A DNA stretch of 42,189 nt from assembly GCA_020848075.1 (NCBI GenBank), contig JADLAV010000036.1:1-42189 (forward strand). Direction: 5' to 3'. How positions within the stretch are numbered: position 1 is the first letter of the stretch; each line of letters starts with the position of its first letter. The position numbers and the translations under genes are program-made. Under the pieces are notes generated by a model, which worked only from the letters and a program-made list of their open reading frames with translations, was not told the DNA's origin and ran no database searches. Below, piece after piece: positions 33,782 through 42,189 of the stretch. This DNA comes from Burkholderiales bacterium. Lineage in GTDB: Bacteria > Pseudomonadota > Gammaproteobacteria > Burkholderiales > SG8-39.

Positions 33782-34714
33782 ATGCCGATCCTCGTCATCG
33801 CCGAGCACGACAACAAGGTGCTCAAGGAATCGACGCTCCACGCGCTGGGCGCCGCCGTCAAGCTCGGCGGCGACCTGCACGTCCTCGTCGCAGGCGCCGA
33901 TTGCAGAGCGGTCGCCGAGGTGGCGGCAAAGGCGCGAGGCGTCGCCAAGGTCCTGCTCGCCGACGCGCCGCACTACAAGGACGAGCTCGCCGAGAACATC
34001 GCGCCGCTCATCGTCGGGCTGGCCAAGGCGTACGGTCACGTGCTCGCGCCCGCCTCGACGTTCGGCAAGAACGTCATGCCGCGCGTCGCAGCGTCCCTCG
34101 ACGTCCAGCAGATCTCGGAGATCACGGAGGTCAAGAGCGCGGACACGTTCGTGCGGCCGATCTACGCCGGCAATGCGCTCGCGACCGTGCAGTCGCGGGA
34201 CCCGATCAAGGTGATCACGGTGCGCTCGACGGGATTCGATGCGGTGCCCGCCGAGGGCGGCGCGGGCGCGGTGGAGAGCATCGCGGCCGGCCCGGACGCC
34301 CGGCGATCGGCCGTGGTCGGCCGCGAGATCGCCAAGAGCGAGCGTCCCGAACTGACCTCCGCACGCATCATCGTTTCCGGCGGCCGCGGCATGGGCTCCG
34401 GCGAGAACTTCAAGATGCTCGAGCCGCTCGCGGACAAGCTCAATGCCGCGATGGGCGCATCCCGGGCGGCGGTGGATGCGGGCTTCGTGCCGAACGACTG
34501 GCAAGTCGGCCAGACCGGCAAGATCGTCGCGCCCGAGCTCTACATCGCGATCGGCATCTCCGGGGCGATCCAGCACCTGGCGGGGATGAAGGACAGCCGC
34601 GTCATCGTCGCGATCAACAAGGACGAGGAGGCGCCGATCTTCCAGGTGGCCGACTACGGCATCGTCGGCGATCTCTTCAAGGTCGTGCCCGAACTCATCA
34701 AGGAACTCGGCTGA
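33782..34714 (+). CDS. etfA: Electron transfer flavoprotein alpha subunit
   Basis: 310 aa, normal length. Carries the FAD of EtfAB. The N-terminal domain starts [25 protein letters not shown]. The FAD-binding C-terminal domain shows [23 protein letters not shown], the [39 protein letters not shown] signature run and [23 protein letters not shown]. It starts 130 bp after etfB; the gap holds strong hairpins, so expression relative to etfB may be set by RNA structure. The acyl-CoA dehydrogenase gene follows after 31 bp. Confidence 0.97.
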   Translation: MPILVIAEHDNKVLKESTLHALGAAVKLGGDLHVLVAGADCRAVAEVAAKARGVAKVLLADAPHYKDELAENIAPLIVGLAKAYGHVLAPASTFGKNVMPRVAASLDVQQISEITEVKSADTFVRPIYAGNALATVQSRDPIKVITVRSTGFDAVPAEGGAGAVESIAAGPDARRSAVVGREIAKSERPELTSARIIVSGGRGMGSGENFKMLEPLADKLNAAMGASRAAVDAGFVPNDWQVGQTGKIVAPELYIAIGISGAIQHLAGMKDSRVIVAINKDEEAPIFQVADYGIVGDLFKVVPELIKELG

Positions 34715-34745
34715 ACGCCGCATCGCCACCCAACGGGGCCACGCC

Positions 34746-36536
34746 ATGAGTTACACCGCACCGATCCCGGACATGCTGTTCGTCATGAAGGCGCTCGCCG
34801 GCCTCGACGAGCTGCCGAAGCTGCGCGGCTGCAAGGAGGTGACGCCGGACGTCGTCGAGCAGATCCTGGAGGAGAACGCGCGGTTCTCGAGCACCGTGCT
34901 CGCCCCGCTGAATGCGATCGGCGACCGCGAGGGATCGAAGCTCGAGCAGGGCGCCGTCACCACGCCGCTGGGTTTCAAGGAGGCGTACCGGCAATTCGCC
35001 GAAGCCGGGTGGCCGGCGCTCGAGGGGCCGCCGCAGTTCGGCGGCCAAGGGCTGCCCAAGCTCGTCGGCGCGCCCGCGCTCGAGATGTGGAAGTCCGCGA
35101 ACCTCGCGTTCTCGCTCTGCCCGATGCTGACCGTCGGCGCGATCGAGGCGCTCGTTCTGCGCGGCAGCGACGCGCTGAAGCAGGCCTACCTGCCGAAGAT
35201 GGTCGCCGGTGCCTGGACGGGGACGATGAACCTGACGGAGCCGCAGGCGGGCTCGGACCTCGCGCTGGTCAAGGCGCGCGCGGTGCCGGAGGGCGACCAC
35301 TACCGCATCCACGGCCAGAAGATCTTCATCACGTACGGCGAGCACGACTGGACCGAGAACATCGTCCACCTGGTGCTCGCGCGGACGCCCGACGCACCCC
35401 CGGGCGTGAAGGGCATCTCGCTCTTCGTGGTGCCGAAGTTCCTCGTCGACCGCGACGGGTCGCTCGGCGCACGCAACGACGTGCAGTGCATCAAGCTCGA
35501 GGAGAAGCTCGGCATCCACGCGAGCCCGACCTGCGTCATGGCCTACGGCGAGCGGGAGGGTGCGATCGGCCACCTCGTCGGCGAGGAGAACCGTGGGCTC
35601 GAGTACATGTTCATCATGATGAACGCCGCGCGCTTCGCGGTCGGCATGGAGGGCCTCGCACTCTCCGAGCGCGCGTACCAGAAGGCGGCCGCGTACGCGA
35701 AGGAGCGCGTGCAGAGCCGCGAGCTCGGCGGGTCCGGGTCGCAGCCGGTCACGATCATCCACCATCCCGACGTACGGCGGATGCTGATGAGCATGCGCGC
35801 GGGGACCGAGGCGATGCGGGCGCTGGCGTACGTCGTCGCCGGCGCCCTCGACCGGGCGCACCGCCATCGGAACGAGCGGGAGCGGCTGAAGGCACAGGCT
35901 TTCGCCGATCTGATGATCCCGGTGGTCAAGGGCTGGCTCACGGAGACGTCGATCGAGGTGAGCTCGCTCGGCATCCAGGTGCACGGCGGCATGGGCTACA
36001 TCGAGGAGACCGGCGCGGCGCAGTTCTACCGCGACGCGCGCATCACCACGATCTACGAGGGCACGACGTCGATCCAAGCGAACGACCTCGTCGGCCGCAA
36101 GATCGCGCGCGAAGCGGGCGCGACGGCGAAGGCGGTCGTCAAGGACATGAAAGCGACGCTGCGCGCGGTGAAGCGGATCGAGGGCGAGGATTTCGCCGCG
36201 CTCGGCCGGCGCCTGGGCGCCGGGGTCAAGGCGGTCGAGCAGTGCGTGGACTGGATCGTCGCGAGCTACGCGGCGGACCCCCGGGCCGTGCACGCCGGTT
36301 CAGTGCCGTTCCTCGAGCTGATGGGCATCGTCTCCGGAGGCTGGCAGATGGCGCGCGCCGCGCTCGCCGCGCATGACATGCTCGCGAAGGGAGAAGGCGA
36401 CGCGGAGTTCCTGCGAGCGAAGATCGTCACGGCGCGGTTCTTCGCCGACCATTACCTCGCGCAGGCGCCCGGCCTCTGCGAGACGGTGATCGCCGGCGCC
36501 CCCGGCGTCATGGCGCTCGCGGCCGAGCAGTTCTAG
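34746..36536 (+). CDS. Acyl-CoA dehydrogenase (large, about 596-aa class)
   Basis: 596 aa FAD enzyme that forms the alpha-beta double bond and reduces ETF. Larger than short-chain dehydrogenases (about 380 aa), as in the FadE5/DmdC-like class with an extra C-terminal domain. Seen: MNLTEPQAGSDLALVKARA (flavin and substrate region), GQKIFITYGEHDWTENIVHLVLAR, IQVHGGMGYIEETGAAQFYRDARI and the motif with the likely catalytic Glu, IYEGTTSIQANDLVGRK. The N-terminal extension (MSYTAPIPDMLFVMKALAGL) is typical of the class. The gene directly follows etfBA. Chain-length preference cannot be read. Confidence 0.95.
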   Translation: MSYTAPIPDMLFVMKALAGLDELPKLRGCKEVTPDVVEQILEENARFSSTVLAPLNAIGDREGSKLEQGAVTTPLGFKEAYRQFAEAGWPALEGPPQFGGQGLPKLVGAPALEMWKSANLAFSLCPMLTVGAIEALVLRGSDALKQAYLPKMVAGAWTGTMNLTEPQAGSDLALVKARAVPEGDHYRIHGQKIFITYGEHDWTENIVHLVLARTPDAPPGVKGISLFVVPKFLVDRDGSLGARNDVQCIKLEEKLGIHASPTCVMAYGEREGAIGHLVGEENRGLEYMFIMMNAARFAVGMEGLALSERAYQKAAAYAKERVQSRELGGSGSQPVTIIHHPDVRRMLMSMRAGTEAMRALAYVVAGALDRAHRHRNERERLKAQAFADLMIPVVKGWLTETSIEVSSLGIQVHGGMGYIEETGAAQFYRDARITTIYEGTTSIQANDLVGRKIAREAGATAKAVVKDMKATLRAVKRIEGEDFAALGRRLGAGVKAVEQCVDWIVASYAADPRAVHAGSVPFLELMGIVSGGWQMARAALAAHDMLAKGEGDAEFLRAKIVTARFFADHYLAQAPGLCETVIAGAPGVMALAAEQF

Positions 36537-36611
36537 CACCGCGCCGCCCCGGACCTCCGGAGCCCGGGGGTCGAGCGCGCCGAAGAGCGAGGCGCGCAGC
36601 CGGCGCGCCGG

Positions 36612-37154
36612 TCAACTGTCGCGTACGCCCTCGGCGGGCGGGGCCTTGCCGCTCGCATGAGGGAGAATCAGGCAGGTCGTCGTGCCGTGGGCGTAGAGGC
36701 GGCCTTCGCCGTCTCGCAGGAAGCCCTCGGCGGTGGCGATGCGCTTGCCGCGGTGGATGACCCTTCCTTCGGCGCGCAGTAGCCCGGTCGCGGTGGTGAT
36801 GGCGCGGACGAGATTCACCTTGAGCTCGGCGGTGGTGTAGCCCGCCCCGGCGGGCAGCGTCGTGTGCACGGCGCATCCCATCGCCGAATCGAGGAGCGTG
36901 CATGCGACCCCGCCGTGCACCGAGCCGATCGGGTTGTAATGGAACTCCATGGGCTGGATTTCGAACACCGCGCGGCCGGACTCGACCTCCGCGAGTGCGA
37001 AGCCGAGCACGCGGGCGAGGGGTGGCGCAGGCAGGCGACCGGCAACGATCGCCCGCAGGTAGTCCAGGCCGGCCATCGCTGCGCTCGCCTCCGCGCCTGG
37101 CCGCGGATCGTCCCATGCGACGGTGCGGACGCGGGCGATATCGCGGGCGGTCAC
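36612..37154 (-). CDS. PaaI-like hotdog-fold thioesterase
   Basis: 180 aa from GTG 37154, which has GGAGGA 6 nt upstream and lies in the GTGA overlap with rraA; a start further upstream would add Arg/Gly-rich sequence. Hydrolyses acyl-CoA thioesters. The hotdog motif HYNPIGSVHGGVACTLLDSAMGCAV is present, with the conserved HGG and the catalytic Asp position in LLDSAM. TTAELKVNLVRAIT and a C-terminal GRLYAHGTTTCLIL strand complete the fold. The substrate is unknown; neighbouring genes suggest catabolic acyl-CoA. It is translationally coupled to the RraA-like gene. Confidence 0.9.
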   Translation of the reverse strand: MTARDIARVRTVAWDDPRPGAEASAAMAGLDYLRAIVAGRLPAPPLARVLGFALAEVESGRAVFEIQPMEFHYNPIGSVHGGVACTLLDSAMGCAVHTTLPAGAGYTTAELKVNLVRAITTATGLLRAEGRVIHRGKRIATAEGFLRDGEGRLYAHGTTTCLILPHASGKAPPAEGVRDS

Positions 37155-37642
37155 CGTTCGTCCTCCAGGTTGTGCGCTTCGGCAATCACGATTCCATCCT
37201 CGTCCGCGTAGACGTGATGGCCCGGCGTCCAGCGGACCCCGGCAAACGCGAGCGGGAGGTCCAGGAGGCCGTCCCACCGCTTCGCCGGCCGCGCCGGGTT
37301 GGTGGCGAGCGCGCGAATGCCGATGTCGAGTGCCTCGAGCTCGACCGCATCGCGCACGCAGCCGTTCACGACGATCCCGCTCCAGCCGTTCTCGACCGCC
37401 AGCGCCGCGAGGTTACCCCCGACCAGCGCGCAGCGCAGCGATCCGCCGCCGTCGATGACGAGGACCTTGCCGCGGCCGCCGCGCCTGAGCACGTCGTTCA
37501 CGCTCTTGTTGTCCTCGAAGCATTTCAGCGTGACGATCTCGCCGTCGAACGCCGTGCGGCGCCCGAAACGCCGGAAGAGCGGCAGCGCCACTTGCAGGCG
37601 CTCGCCGTGCTGGTCGAATAGATCCGCGGTCTTGTGGGCCAT
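37151..37642 (-). CDS. rraA: RraA-family protein (putative 4-hydroxy-4-methyl-2-oxoglutarate aldolase / RNase E regulator-like)
   Basis: 163 aa. Family features: FGRRTAFDGEIVTLKCFEDN, the VLVIDGGGSLRCALVGGNLAALAVENGWSGIVVNGCVRD run that holds the metal and pyruvate site (G-x-RD), ALDIGIRALATNPARPAKR and VHPGDHVYAD-type TPGHHVYADEDGIVIA near the end. In E. coli RraA inhibits RNase E; many homologues are divalent-metal aldolases. The two roles cannot be told apart here. It lies between ETF-QO and the thioesterase on the minus strand, with a 4-bp overlap to the latter. Confidence 0.92.
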   Translation of the reverse strand: MAHKTADLFDQHGERLQVALPLFRRFGRRTAFDGEIVTLKCFEDNKSVNDVLRRGGRGKVLVIDGGGSLRCALVGGNLAALAVENGWSGIVVNGCVRDAVELEALDIGIRALATNPARPAKRWDGLLDLPLAFAGVRWTPGHHVYADEDGIVIAEAHNLEDER

Positions 37643-37708
37643 GGGAAGCCTGAATGCTCCGGGGGCGGTTGGAAGTCCGCGCGCGGGGTCACGCCCGCGC
37701 CGGCTGCG

Positions 37709-39340
37709 CTACATGTTCGGGTAGTTCGGGCCCTCGCCGCCCTGCGGAACCACCCAGTTGATGTTCTGCGTCGGGTCCTTGATGTCGCACGTCTTGCAGT
37801 GCACGCAGTTCTGGGCATTGATCTGCAGCCGTGGATTGGCGCCGCCGGCATCGCGCACGATCTCGTACACGCCGGCCGGGCAGTAGCGCTGCTCGGGCGC
37901 GTCGTAGAGCCGGAGATTCACTTCGATCGGCACCGCCGGGTCGGCGAGTTGCAGGTGCGAGGGCTGATTCTCCTCGTGATGCACCCCGGAAAGGTATACC
38001 GACGAGAGCTTGTCGAAGGTCACCACGCCGTCGGGCTTGGGATAGGCGATCGCACGGCACTCCGCCGCTTTGCGAAGGGTGGTGTGATCGGCGCGGATGC
38101 GGAACGTCCACGGCGCGCGGCCCTGGAAGAGGTACTGGTCGATCCCCGCGTAGAGGACGCCGCCCCACATGCCCCAGTGAAACGCGGGACGCACGTTGCG
38201 TACGCGGTAGAGCTCGTCCCACACCCAGGTCGCGCGAAGCTTCTCCGGATAGGCCGACACTTCGCGCGGTCCGCCGTCGCGCAGCGCATCGATCAGCGCT
38301 TCGGCTGCGGTCATGCCCGATTTCATCGCGAGGTGCGTGCCCTTGATCTTGGGCACGTTGACGAAGCCGGCGGTGTCGCCCACGAGGAGTCCCCCCGGAA
38401 ACGTGAGCTTCGGCAGCGACTGGAACCCGCCTTCCGAGATCGTCCGCGCGCCGTAGGACACGCGACGGGCGCCTTCGAAGGTGGGCCGGATCTCGGGGTG
38501 CGTCTTGAACCGCTGGAACTCGTCGAACGGCGAGAGATACGGATTCTCGTAATCGAGCCCGATCACGAAGCCGACCGCGACCAGGTTCTGCTCGAAGTGA
38601 TAGAGAAACGCGCCGCCGTAGGTACGTGCATCGAGCGGCCAGCCGACGCTGTGCAAGACGAAGCCCGGCCGGTGCGTTTCGGGCCGCACCTCCCACAGCT
38701 CCTTGATGCCGATCCCGTAGGTCTGCGGATCCACGCCATCGCGCAGGCTGAAGCGCTTGAACAGCGTCTTGGTGAGCGAACCGCGGCAGCCCTCGGCGAA
38801 CACGGTCTGCCGCGCGTGGAGCTCCACGCCGGGCTGGTAGTGCTCGGTGCGGCTCCCGTCCTTGGCGATGCCCATGTCGCCGGTCGCCACGCCCTTGACG
38901 CTGCCGTCCTCGTGGTACAGCACCTCCGCGGCGGCGAACCCCGGATAGATCTCGACGCCGAGCGCCTCGGCCTCGCGGCCGAGCCACCGGCACAGGCTGC
39001 CGAGACTGATGACGTAATTGCCCTCGTTGCGCAGGAACGGCGGCAGCGGGAGCCGGTAGGCGCTCCGCTCGGTGAGGAACATCATGCGATCCTCCGCGAC
39101 CGGCGTGTTGAGGGGCGCGCCCCTCGCCTTCCAGTCCGGGATGAGATCGTTCAGGCTGCGCGTCTCGATCACCGCGCCCGACAGGATGTGCGCGCCGATC
39201 TCGGAGCCTTTGTCGATGAGGCACACCCCGACGTCGCGGCCGGCCGCGGCGGCAAGCTGCTTCAGGCGGATGGCGCACGCGAGGCCCGACGGGCCGCCGC
39301 CCACGATCACGACGTCGTACTGCATCGATTCGCGCTGCAT
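37709..39340 (-). CDS. Electron transfer flavoprotein-ubiquinone oxidoreductase
   Basis: 543 aa, normal length. Moves electrons from reduced EtfAB to quinone at the inner membrane. FAD motif YDVVIVGGGPSGLACAIRL at the N-terminus; HILSGAVIETRSLNDLIP; the membrane/quinone region YGGAFLYHFEQNLVAVGFVIG; GDTAGFVNVPKIKGTHLAMKSG. The C-terminal 4Fe-4S site has RYCPAGVYE and NCVHCKTCDIKDPTQN. Start ATG 39340 chosen (MQRESMQYDVVIVGG); ATG 39325 is also possible, and upstream sequence is low-complexity. It completes the EtfAB pathway but is transcribed from the opposite strand. Confidence 0.96.
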   Translation of the reverse strand: MQRESMQYDVVIVGGGPSGLACAIRLKQLAAAAGRDVGVCLIDKGSEIGAHILSGAVIETRSLNDLIPDWKARGAPLNTPVAEDRMMFLTERSAYRLPLPPFLRNEGNYVISLGSLCRWLGREAEALGVEIYPGFAAAEVLYHEDGSVKGVATGDMGIAKDGSRTEHYQPGVELHARQTVFAEGCRGSLTKTLFKRFSLRDGVDPQTYGIGIKELWEVRPETHRPGFVLHSVGWPLDARTYGGAFLYHFEQNLVAVGFVIGLDYENPYLSPFDEFQRFKTHPEIRPTFEGARRVSYGARTISEGGFQSLPKLTFPGGLLVGDTAGFVNVPKIKGTHLAMKSGMTAAEALIDALRDGGPREVSAYPEKLRATWVWDELYRVRNVRPAFHWGMWGGVLYAGIDQYLFQGRAPWTFRIRADHTTLRKAAECRAIAYPKPDGVVTFDKLSSVYLSGVHHEENQPSHLQLADPAVPIEVNLRLYDAPEQRYCPAGVYEIVRDAGGANPRLQINAQNCVHCKTCDIKDPTQNINWVVPQGGEGPNYPNM

Positions 39341-39412
39341 CGCTCCGCTCCGTTGCCGTCGGCCCGCCGTCTCATCACGCGGCGCCCCGGCGCCTCGCCC
39401 ATCCGCGGATTG

Positions 39413-39418
39413 TATAAT
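39413..39418 (+). promoter_or_regulatory. -10 TATAAT upstream of the YbgC-like thioesterase gene
   Basis: TTGTATAAT, about 60 bp before ATG 39479, in the gap divergent from ETF-QO. No consensus -35, so moderate support. It would drive the thioesterase and acetoacetyl-CoA synthetase genes. Confidence 0.5.
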
Positions 39419-39478
39419 CTTCGCGCCGCATGCTCCGCCTCGAACGGCAGGCCTCCGATCCGAACGAACGGCTCCTCG

Positions 39479-39892
39479 ATGAGCGCTTCGCACCGCAAGC
39501 TCGTGCACACCGAGTCGATCCCGATTCGCTGGGGCGACATGGACGCGATGGGTCACGTCAACAACACCGTGTACTTCAGGTACATGGAGCAGGCACGCAT
39601 TTCGTGGTTCGAGGCGCTTGGGATAATCCCGGATCCGAGCGGCGCCGGGCCGGTGATCGTCAAGGCGAACTGCACGTTCACGAAGGAGCTCGTCTATCCC
39701 GGGACGGTCGAGGTGCGCATGTTCGCCGGCATGGCAGGCCGCTCGAGCCTCGAGACGTGGTACGAGCTGCGGCCGAGCTACGATCCGGCGACCGCGTACG
39801 CGGAGGGCGCGGCGAAGGTCGTGTGGGTGGATTTCCCGCAGGGGCGGTCCACGGCGCTGCCGGAGAGCATCAGGCGGATGGTCGAAGGATGA
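39479..39892 (+). CDS. YbgC/4-hydroxybenzoyl-CoA thioesterase-type hotdog protein
   Basis: 137 aa acyl-CoA thioesterase. The active-site motif [29 protein letters not shown] carries the conserved Asp of the 4HBT/YbgC class ([11 protein letters not shown]). [23 protein letters not shown] strand set and a terminal [18 protein letters not shown] helix follow. The start ATG gives the canonical short N-terminus. The stop overlaps the next start by ATGA, so it is probably co-translated with the acetoacetyl-CoA synthetase gene. The natural substrate is unknown. Confidence 0.92.
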   Translation: MSASHRKLVHTESIPIRWGDMDAMGHVNNTVYFRYMEQARISWFEALGIIPDPSGAGPVIVKANCTFTKELVYPGTVEVRMFAGMAGRSSLETWYELRPSYDPATAYAEGAAKVVWVDFPQGRSTALPESIRRMVEG

Positions 39893-41859
39893 GGGGAACG
39901 AGCCGCAGGCGGCGCCCGCTCTGGACGCCGAGCCAGGAGCGCATCGAGCAGGCGAACCTCACGCGGTTCGCGCGCATGGCAGTGCACGACTGGGGCCTGC
40001 GGCGCAACACCTACCCGGGGTTCTACGAGTGGACGGTCGAGCAGCCCGAGCGCTTCTGGCAATCCCTGTGGAAGTTCGGTGCCGTACGCGCGGCGGAGCA
40101 GGGCAGCCGCGTCCTCGCGGACGGAGACAAGATGCCCGGCGCCAGGTTCTTCCCGGATGCGCGGCTCAACTTCGCCGAGAACCTCCTGCGGCTGCGCGAC
40201 GACTCCGAGGCGATCGTGTTCTGGGGCGAGGACAAGGTCGAACGGCGCTTGACGCATCGTGACCTGTACGACGCGGTCTCGCGGCTGTCCCAGGCCCTGC
40301 GCGCCGCGGGCGTCGGGCCCGGCGACCGCGTCGGCGCCTATCTTCCCAACATGCCGGAGGCCATCGTCGGCATGCTGGCCGCCGCGAGCCTGGGCGCCAT
40401 CTGGTCGTCATGCTCGCCCGACTTCGGCGTGCAGGGCGTCCTCGACCGGTTCGGACAGATCGAACCCGCGGTGCTGATTGCCGCCGACGGGTACTGGTAC
40501 AACGGAAAGGCGATCGATTCGCTCGGCAAGGTGCGCGAGATCGCGGCGCGGCTGCCGAGCGTGAGGCGGGTCGTGGTCGTGCCGTATCTCGCGGAGGCGC
40601 CGGACCTGAGGGAGGTGCCGAACGCGGTGGCGCTCGCCGATTTCGTCGCGGACTTCGGGCCCGAGCGGATCGCGTTCGCGCAGATGCCGTTCAACCATCC
40701 GCTCTACATCCTGTACTCCTCGGGCACCACCGGCGTGCCGAAGTGCATCGTCCACGGCGCGGGCGGGACGCTGCTGAAGCACCTCTCCGAGCAGCTGCTG
40801 CACACGGACGTCAAGCACGGCGACCGGCTGTTCTACTTCACGACCTGCGGCTGGATGATGTGGAACTGGCTCGCATCCGGCCTCGCGTGCGGCGCGACGC
40901 TGCTCCTCTACGACGGCTCGCCGTTCGCGCGCGGCGGGCGCATCCTGTTCGATCTGGCCGACGCCGAGCGCATGACGCACTTCGGCACCTCGGCGAAGTT
41001 CATCGACGCCTGCGGCAAGGCGGGACTCAAACCGATCGAGACGCATCGTCTCGAGCACGTGCGCACGATCCTCTCGACCGGCTCGCCGCTCGTGCCCGAG
41101 GGCTTCGACTACGTGTACCGCGCGGTGAAGAAGGACGTGTGCCTCTCCTCCATCTCGGGTGGCACCGACATCGTCGGCTGCTTCGTCCTCGGCAATCCGA
41201 TCCTGCCGGTGTGGCCGGGCGAGATCCAGTGCCGCGCGCTCGGGCTGAAGGTCGAGGTGTTCGGCGAGGGTGGCACCGCGGTGCGCGGCGGCAAGGGCGA
41301 GCTGGTGTGCACGCAGCCGTTCCCCTCGATGCCGATCCACTTCTGGAGCGATCCCGACGGGACCAAGTACCGCGCCGCGTACTTCGAGAAGTACCGGAAC
41401 GTGTGGTGCCACGGCGACTGGTGCGAGCTCACCGAGCACGGCGGGATGATCATCTACGGCCGATCGGATGCCACCCTCAATCCGGGCGGGGTGCGCATCG
41501 GCACCGCCGAGATCTACCGCCAGGTGGAGCGGCTGGAGGAGGTGGCCGAAGCGCTCGTGATCGGCCAGGAATGGGACAACGACGTGCGCGTGGTGCTCTT
41601 CGTCAAGCTGCGCGATGGGTTCGTGCTGGACGACGCGCTCGCCGCGAAGATCAATGCGGAGATCCGCGCCAACACGACACCGCGGCACGTTCCTGCCAAG
41701 ATCCTCCAGGTCGCGGACATTCCGCGCACCAAGAGCGGCAAGATCGTCGAGCTCGCCGTGCGCAACGTCGTGCACCGCCGCCCGGTGAAGAACCTCGAGG
41801 CGCTCGCCAACCCCGAGGCGCTCGAGCACTATCGCAACCGCCCCGAGCTCAGCACGTAG
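39889..41859 (+). CDS. aacS: Acetoacetyl-CoA synthetase
   Basis: 656 aa AMP-forming ligase that activates acetoacetate, linking ketone-type or polyhydroxyalkanoate carbon to acetyl-CoA. Length and motifs fit AacS: N-terminal [41 protein letters not shown], the P-loop [64 protein letters not shown] and the C-terminal Lys in [15 protein letters not shown]. Acetyl-CoA synthetase is the main alternative, but [14 protein letters not shown] and the [12 protein letters not shown] stretch favour AacS. Start ATG 39889 overlaps the thioesterase stop. Confidence 0.93.
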   Translation: MRGTSRRRRPLWTPSQERIEQANLTRFARMAVHDWGLRRNTYPGFYEWTVEQPERFWQSLWKFGAVRAAEQGSRVLADGDKMPGARFFPDARLNFAENLLRLRDDSEAIVFWGEDKVERRLTHRDLYDAVSRLSQALRAAGVGPGDRVGAYLPNMPEAIVGMLAAASLGAIWSSCSPDFGVQGVLDRFGQIEPAVLIAADGYWYNGKAIDSLGKVREIAARLPSVRRVVVVPYLAEAPDLREVPNAVALADFVADFGPERIAFAQMPFNHPLYILYSSGTTGVPKCIVHGAGGTLLKHLSEQLLHTDVKHGDRLFYFTTCGWMMWNWLASGLACGATLLLYDGSPFARGGRILFDLADAERMTHFGTSAKFIDACGKAGLKPIETHRLEHVRTILSTGSPLVPEGFDYVYRAVKKDVCLSSISGGTDIVGCFVLGNPILPVWPGEIQCRALGLKVEVFGEGGTAVRGGKGELVCTQPFPSMPIHFWSDPDGTKYRAAYFEKYRNVWCHGDWCELTEHGGMIIYGRSDATLNPGGVRIGTAEIYRQVERLEEVAEALVIGQEWDNDVRVVLFVKLRDGFVLDDALAAKINAEIRANTTPRHVPAKILQVADIPRTKSGKIVELAVRNVVHRRPVKNLEALANPEALEHYRNRPELST

Positions 41860-42189
41860 CCGGCGCGCGGCGGGCTCACGGTGCCGCAAGGCGCGTCGCC
41901 GAGCTCAGGGAGGGAGCGGAAGGGTCCCCTCCCCTTCCTTGGCCGGTTTGCTGCGGCCGGTCGTGTGTTGACTGGCCGCCGCAAACCGGGGCCCGCAGGA
42001 GGGCGTTTGCGGCCTCAAGCGCCGGGCGGGTGCTGCCGCTGGCGCTCTGGAGTGATGAAGCAGAACACCACCCCGTCACGCTTCGCGTGACACCCCTCCT
42101 TCTATGAGGGGCCGGTTTGTCAAGGTCTCTGGACCGTCCAGGGGTGTGAATGATCTGGCTGGGGCGTTTCGTTGAGCGACCGGGAAACC
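41860..42189. other. Right-edge intergenic sequence
   Basis: No gene recognised. A purine/pyrimidine-rich stretch (GGGTCCCCTCCCCTTCCTTGG) and one REP-like unit (42067-42111) are present. The last 75 bp match no element I recognise. Confidence 0.6.
42067..42111. repeat. REP/BIME-like unit, third copy
   Basis: ACCACCCCG at 42067-42075, a short palindrome (TCACGCTTCGCGTGA), then CACCCCTCCTTCTATGAGGGG. Same motif order as the units at 3757 and 3883, about 38 kb away, with a different core palindrome, as expected for a dispersed REP family. Confidence 0.72.

Noticed and set aside
36537-36611. Terminator after the acyl-CoA dehydrogenase gene
   Set aside because: GC-rich partial palindromes are present but there is no T tract and the arms are imperfect.
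42112-42189. Possible insertion-sequence end at the right edge
   Set aside because: The last 78 bp show no terminal inverted repeat, target duplication or transposase reading frame inside the window.

Overview
The window is a high-GC chromosomal segment, most likely from a betaproteobacterium. The inference rests on the hupB / tRNA-Val / tRNA-Asp / ppiD / fabI block, an mltD–yafS-like–rnhA–dnaQ block, and a fatty-acid catabolism cluster with its own ETF and ETF-quinone oxidoreductase. I could not run a taxonomic search.

Layout. (1) 198-3468, minus strand: a three-gene signalling unit made of an exported FecR-domain protein, a membrane haem-type sensor ending just after its HAMP domain, and a Hanks-type Ser/Thr kinase with a duplicated C-terminal domain. 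(2) 3469-4173: intergenic DNA with palindromic REP/BIME-like repeats and the hupB promoter. (3) 4174-4572: hupB and tRNA-Val(TAC). (4) 4573-14143: a 9.6 kb integrated element bounded by a perfect 45-bp duplication of the tRNA-Val 3' end. It encodes a tyrosine integrase, a small putative DNA-binding protein, a RepA-like ATPase followed by an iteron-rich origin-like region, a terminase large subunit, an HK97-type major capsid protein, a ribbon-helix-helix regulator and several unknown small proteins. No portal, protease, connector, tail or lysis gene is recognisable. I read it as a compact phage satellite related in logic to PICIs, with only part of a capsid and packaging module. (5) 14164-17009: tRNA-Asp(GTC), a terminator-like hairpin, ppiD with an apparently permuted parvulin domain, and convergent fabI. 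(6) 17128-23783: a four-gene YejABEF-like peptide ABC importer. (7) 23753-27455: mltD, then a yafS-like methyltransferase-fold gene, rnhA and dnaQ. (8) 27496-41859: acyl-CoA and organic-acid catabolism genes.

How the genes work together. In region 8, acyl-CoA synthetase and acetoacetyl-CoA synthetase activate acids. Acyl-CoA dehydrogenase oxidises acyl-CoA and passes electrons to EtfAB, then through ETF-QO to quinone. A crotonase-fold protein, a CoA-transferase, an aldehyde dehydrogenase and two hotdog thioesterases complete the set. In region 4, the int-proximal genes form overlapping ATGA/GTGA-coupled strings, which suggests one or two transcripts. The element has separated tRNA-Val from tRNA-Asp, which lie 20 bp apart once the element is removed in silico.

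The most novel signals are the minimal capsid-plus-terminase satellite with its origin-like repeats, the rearranged parvulin domain of PpiD, and a 19-bp perfect inverted repeat that contains the etfB stop codon.
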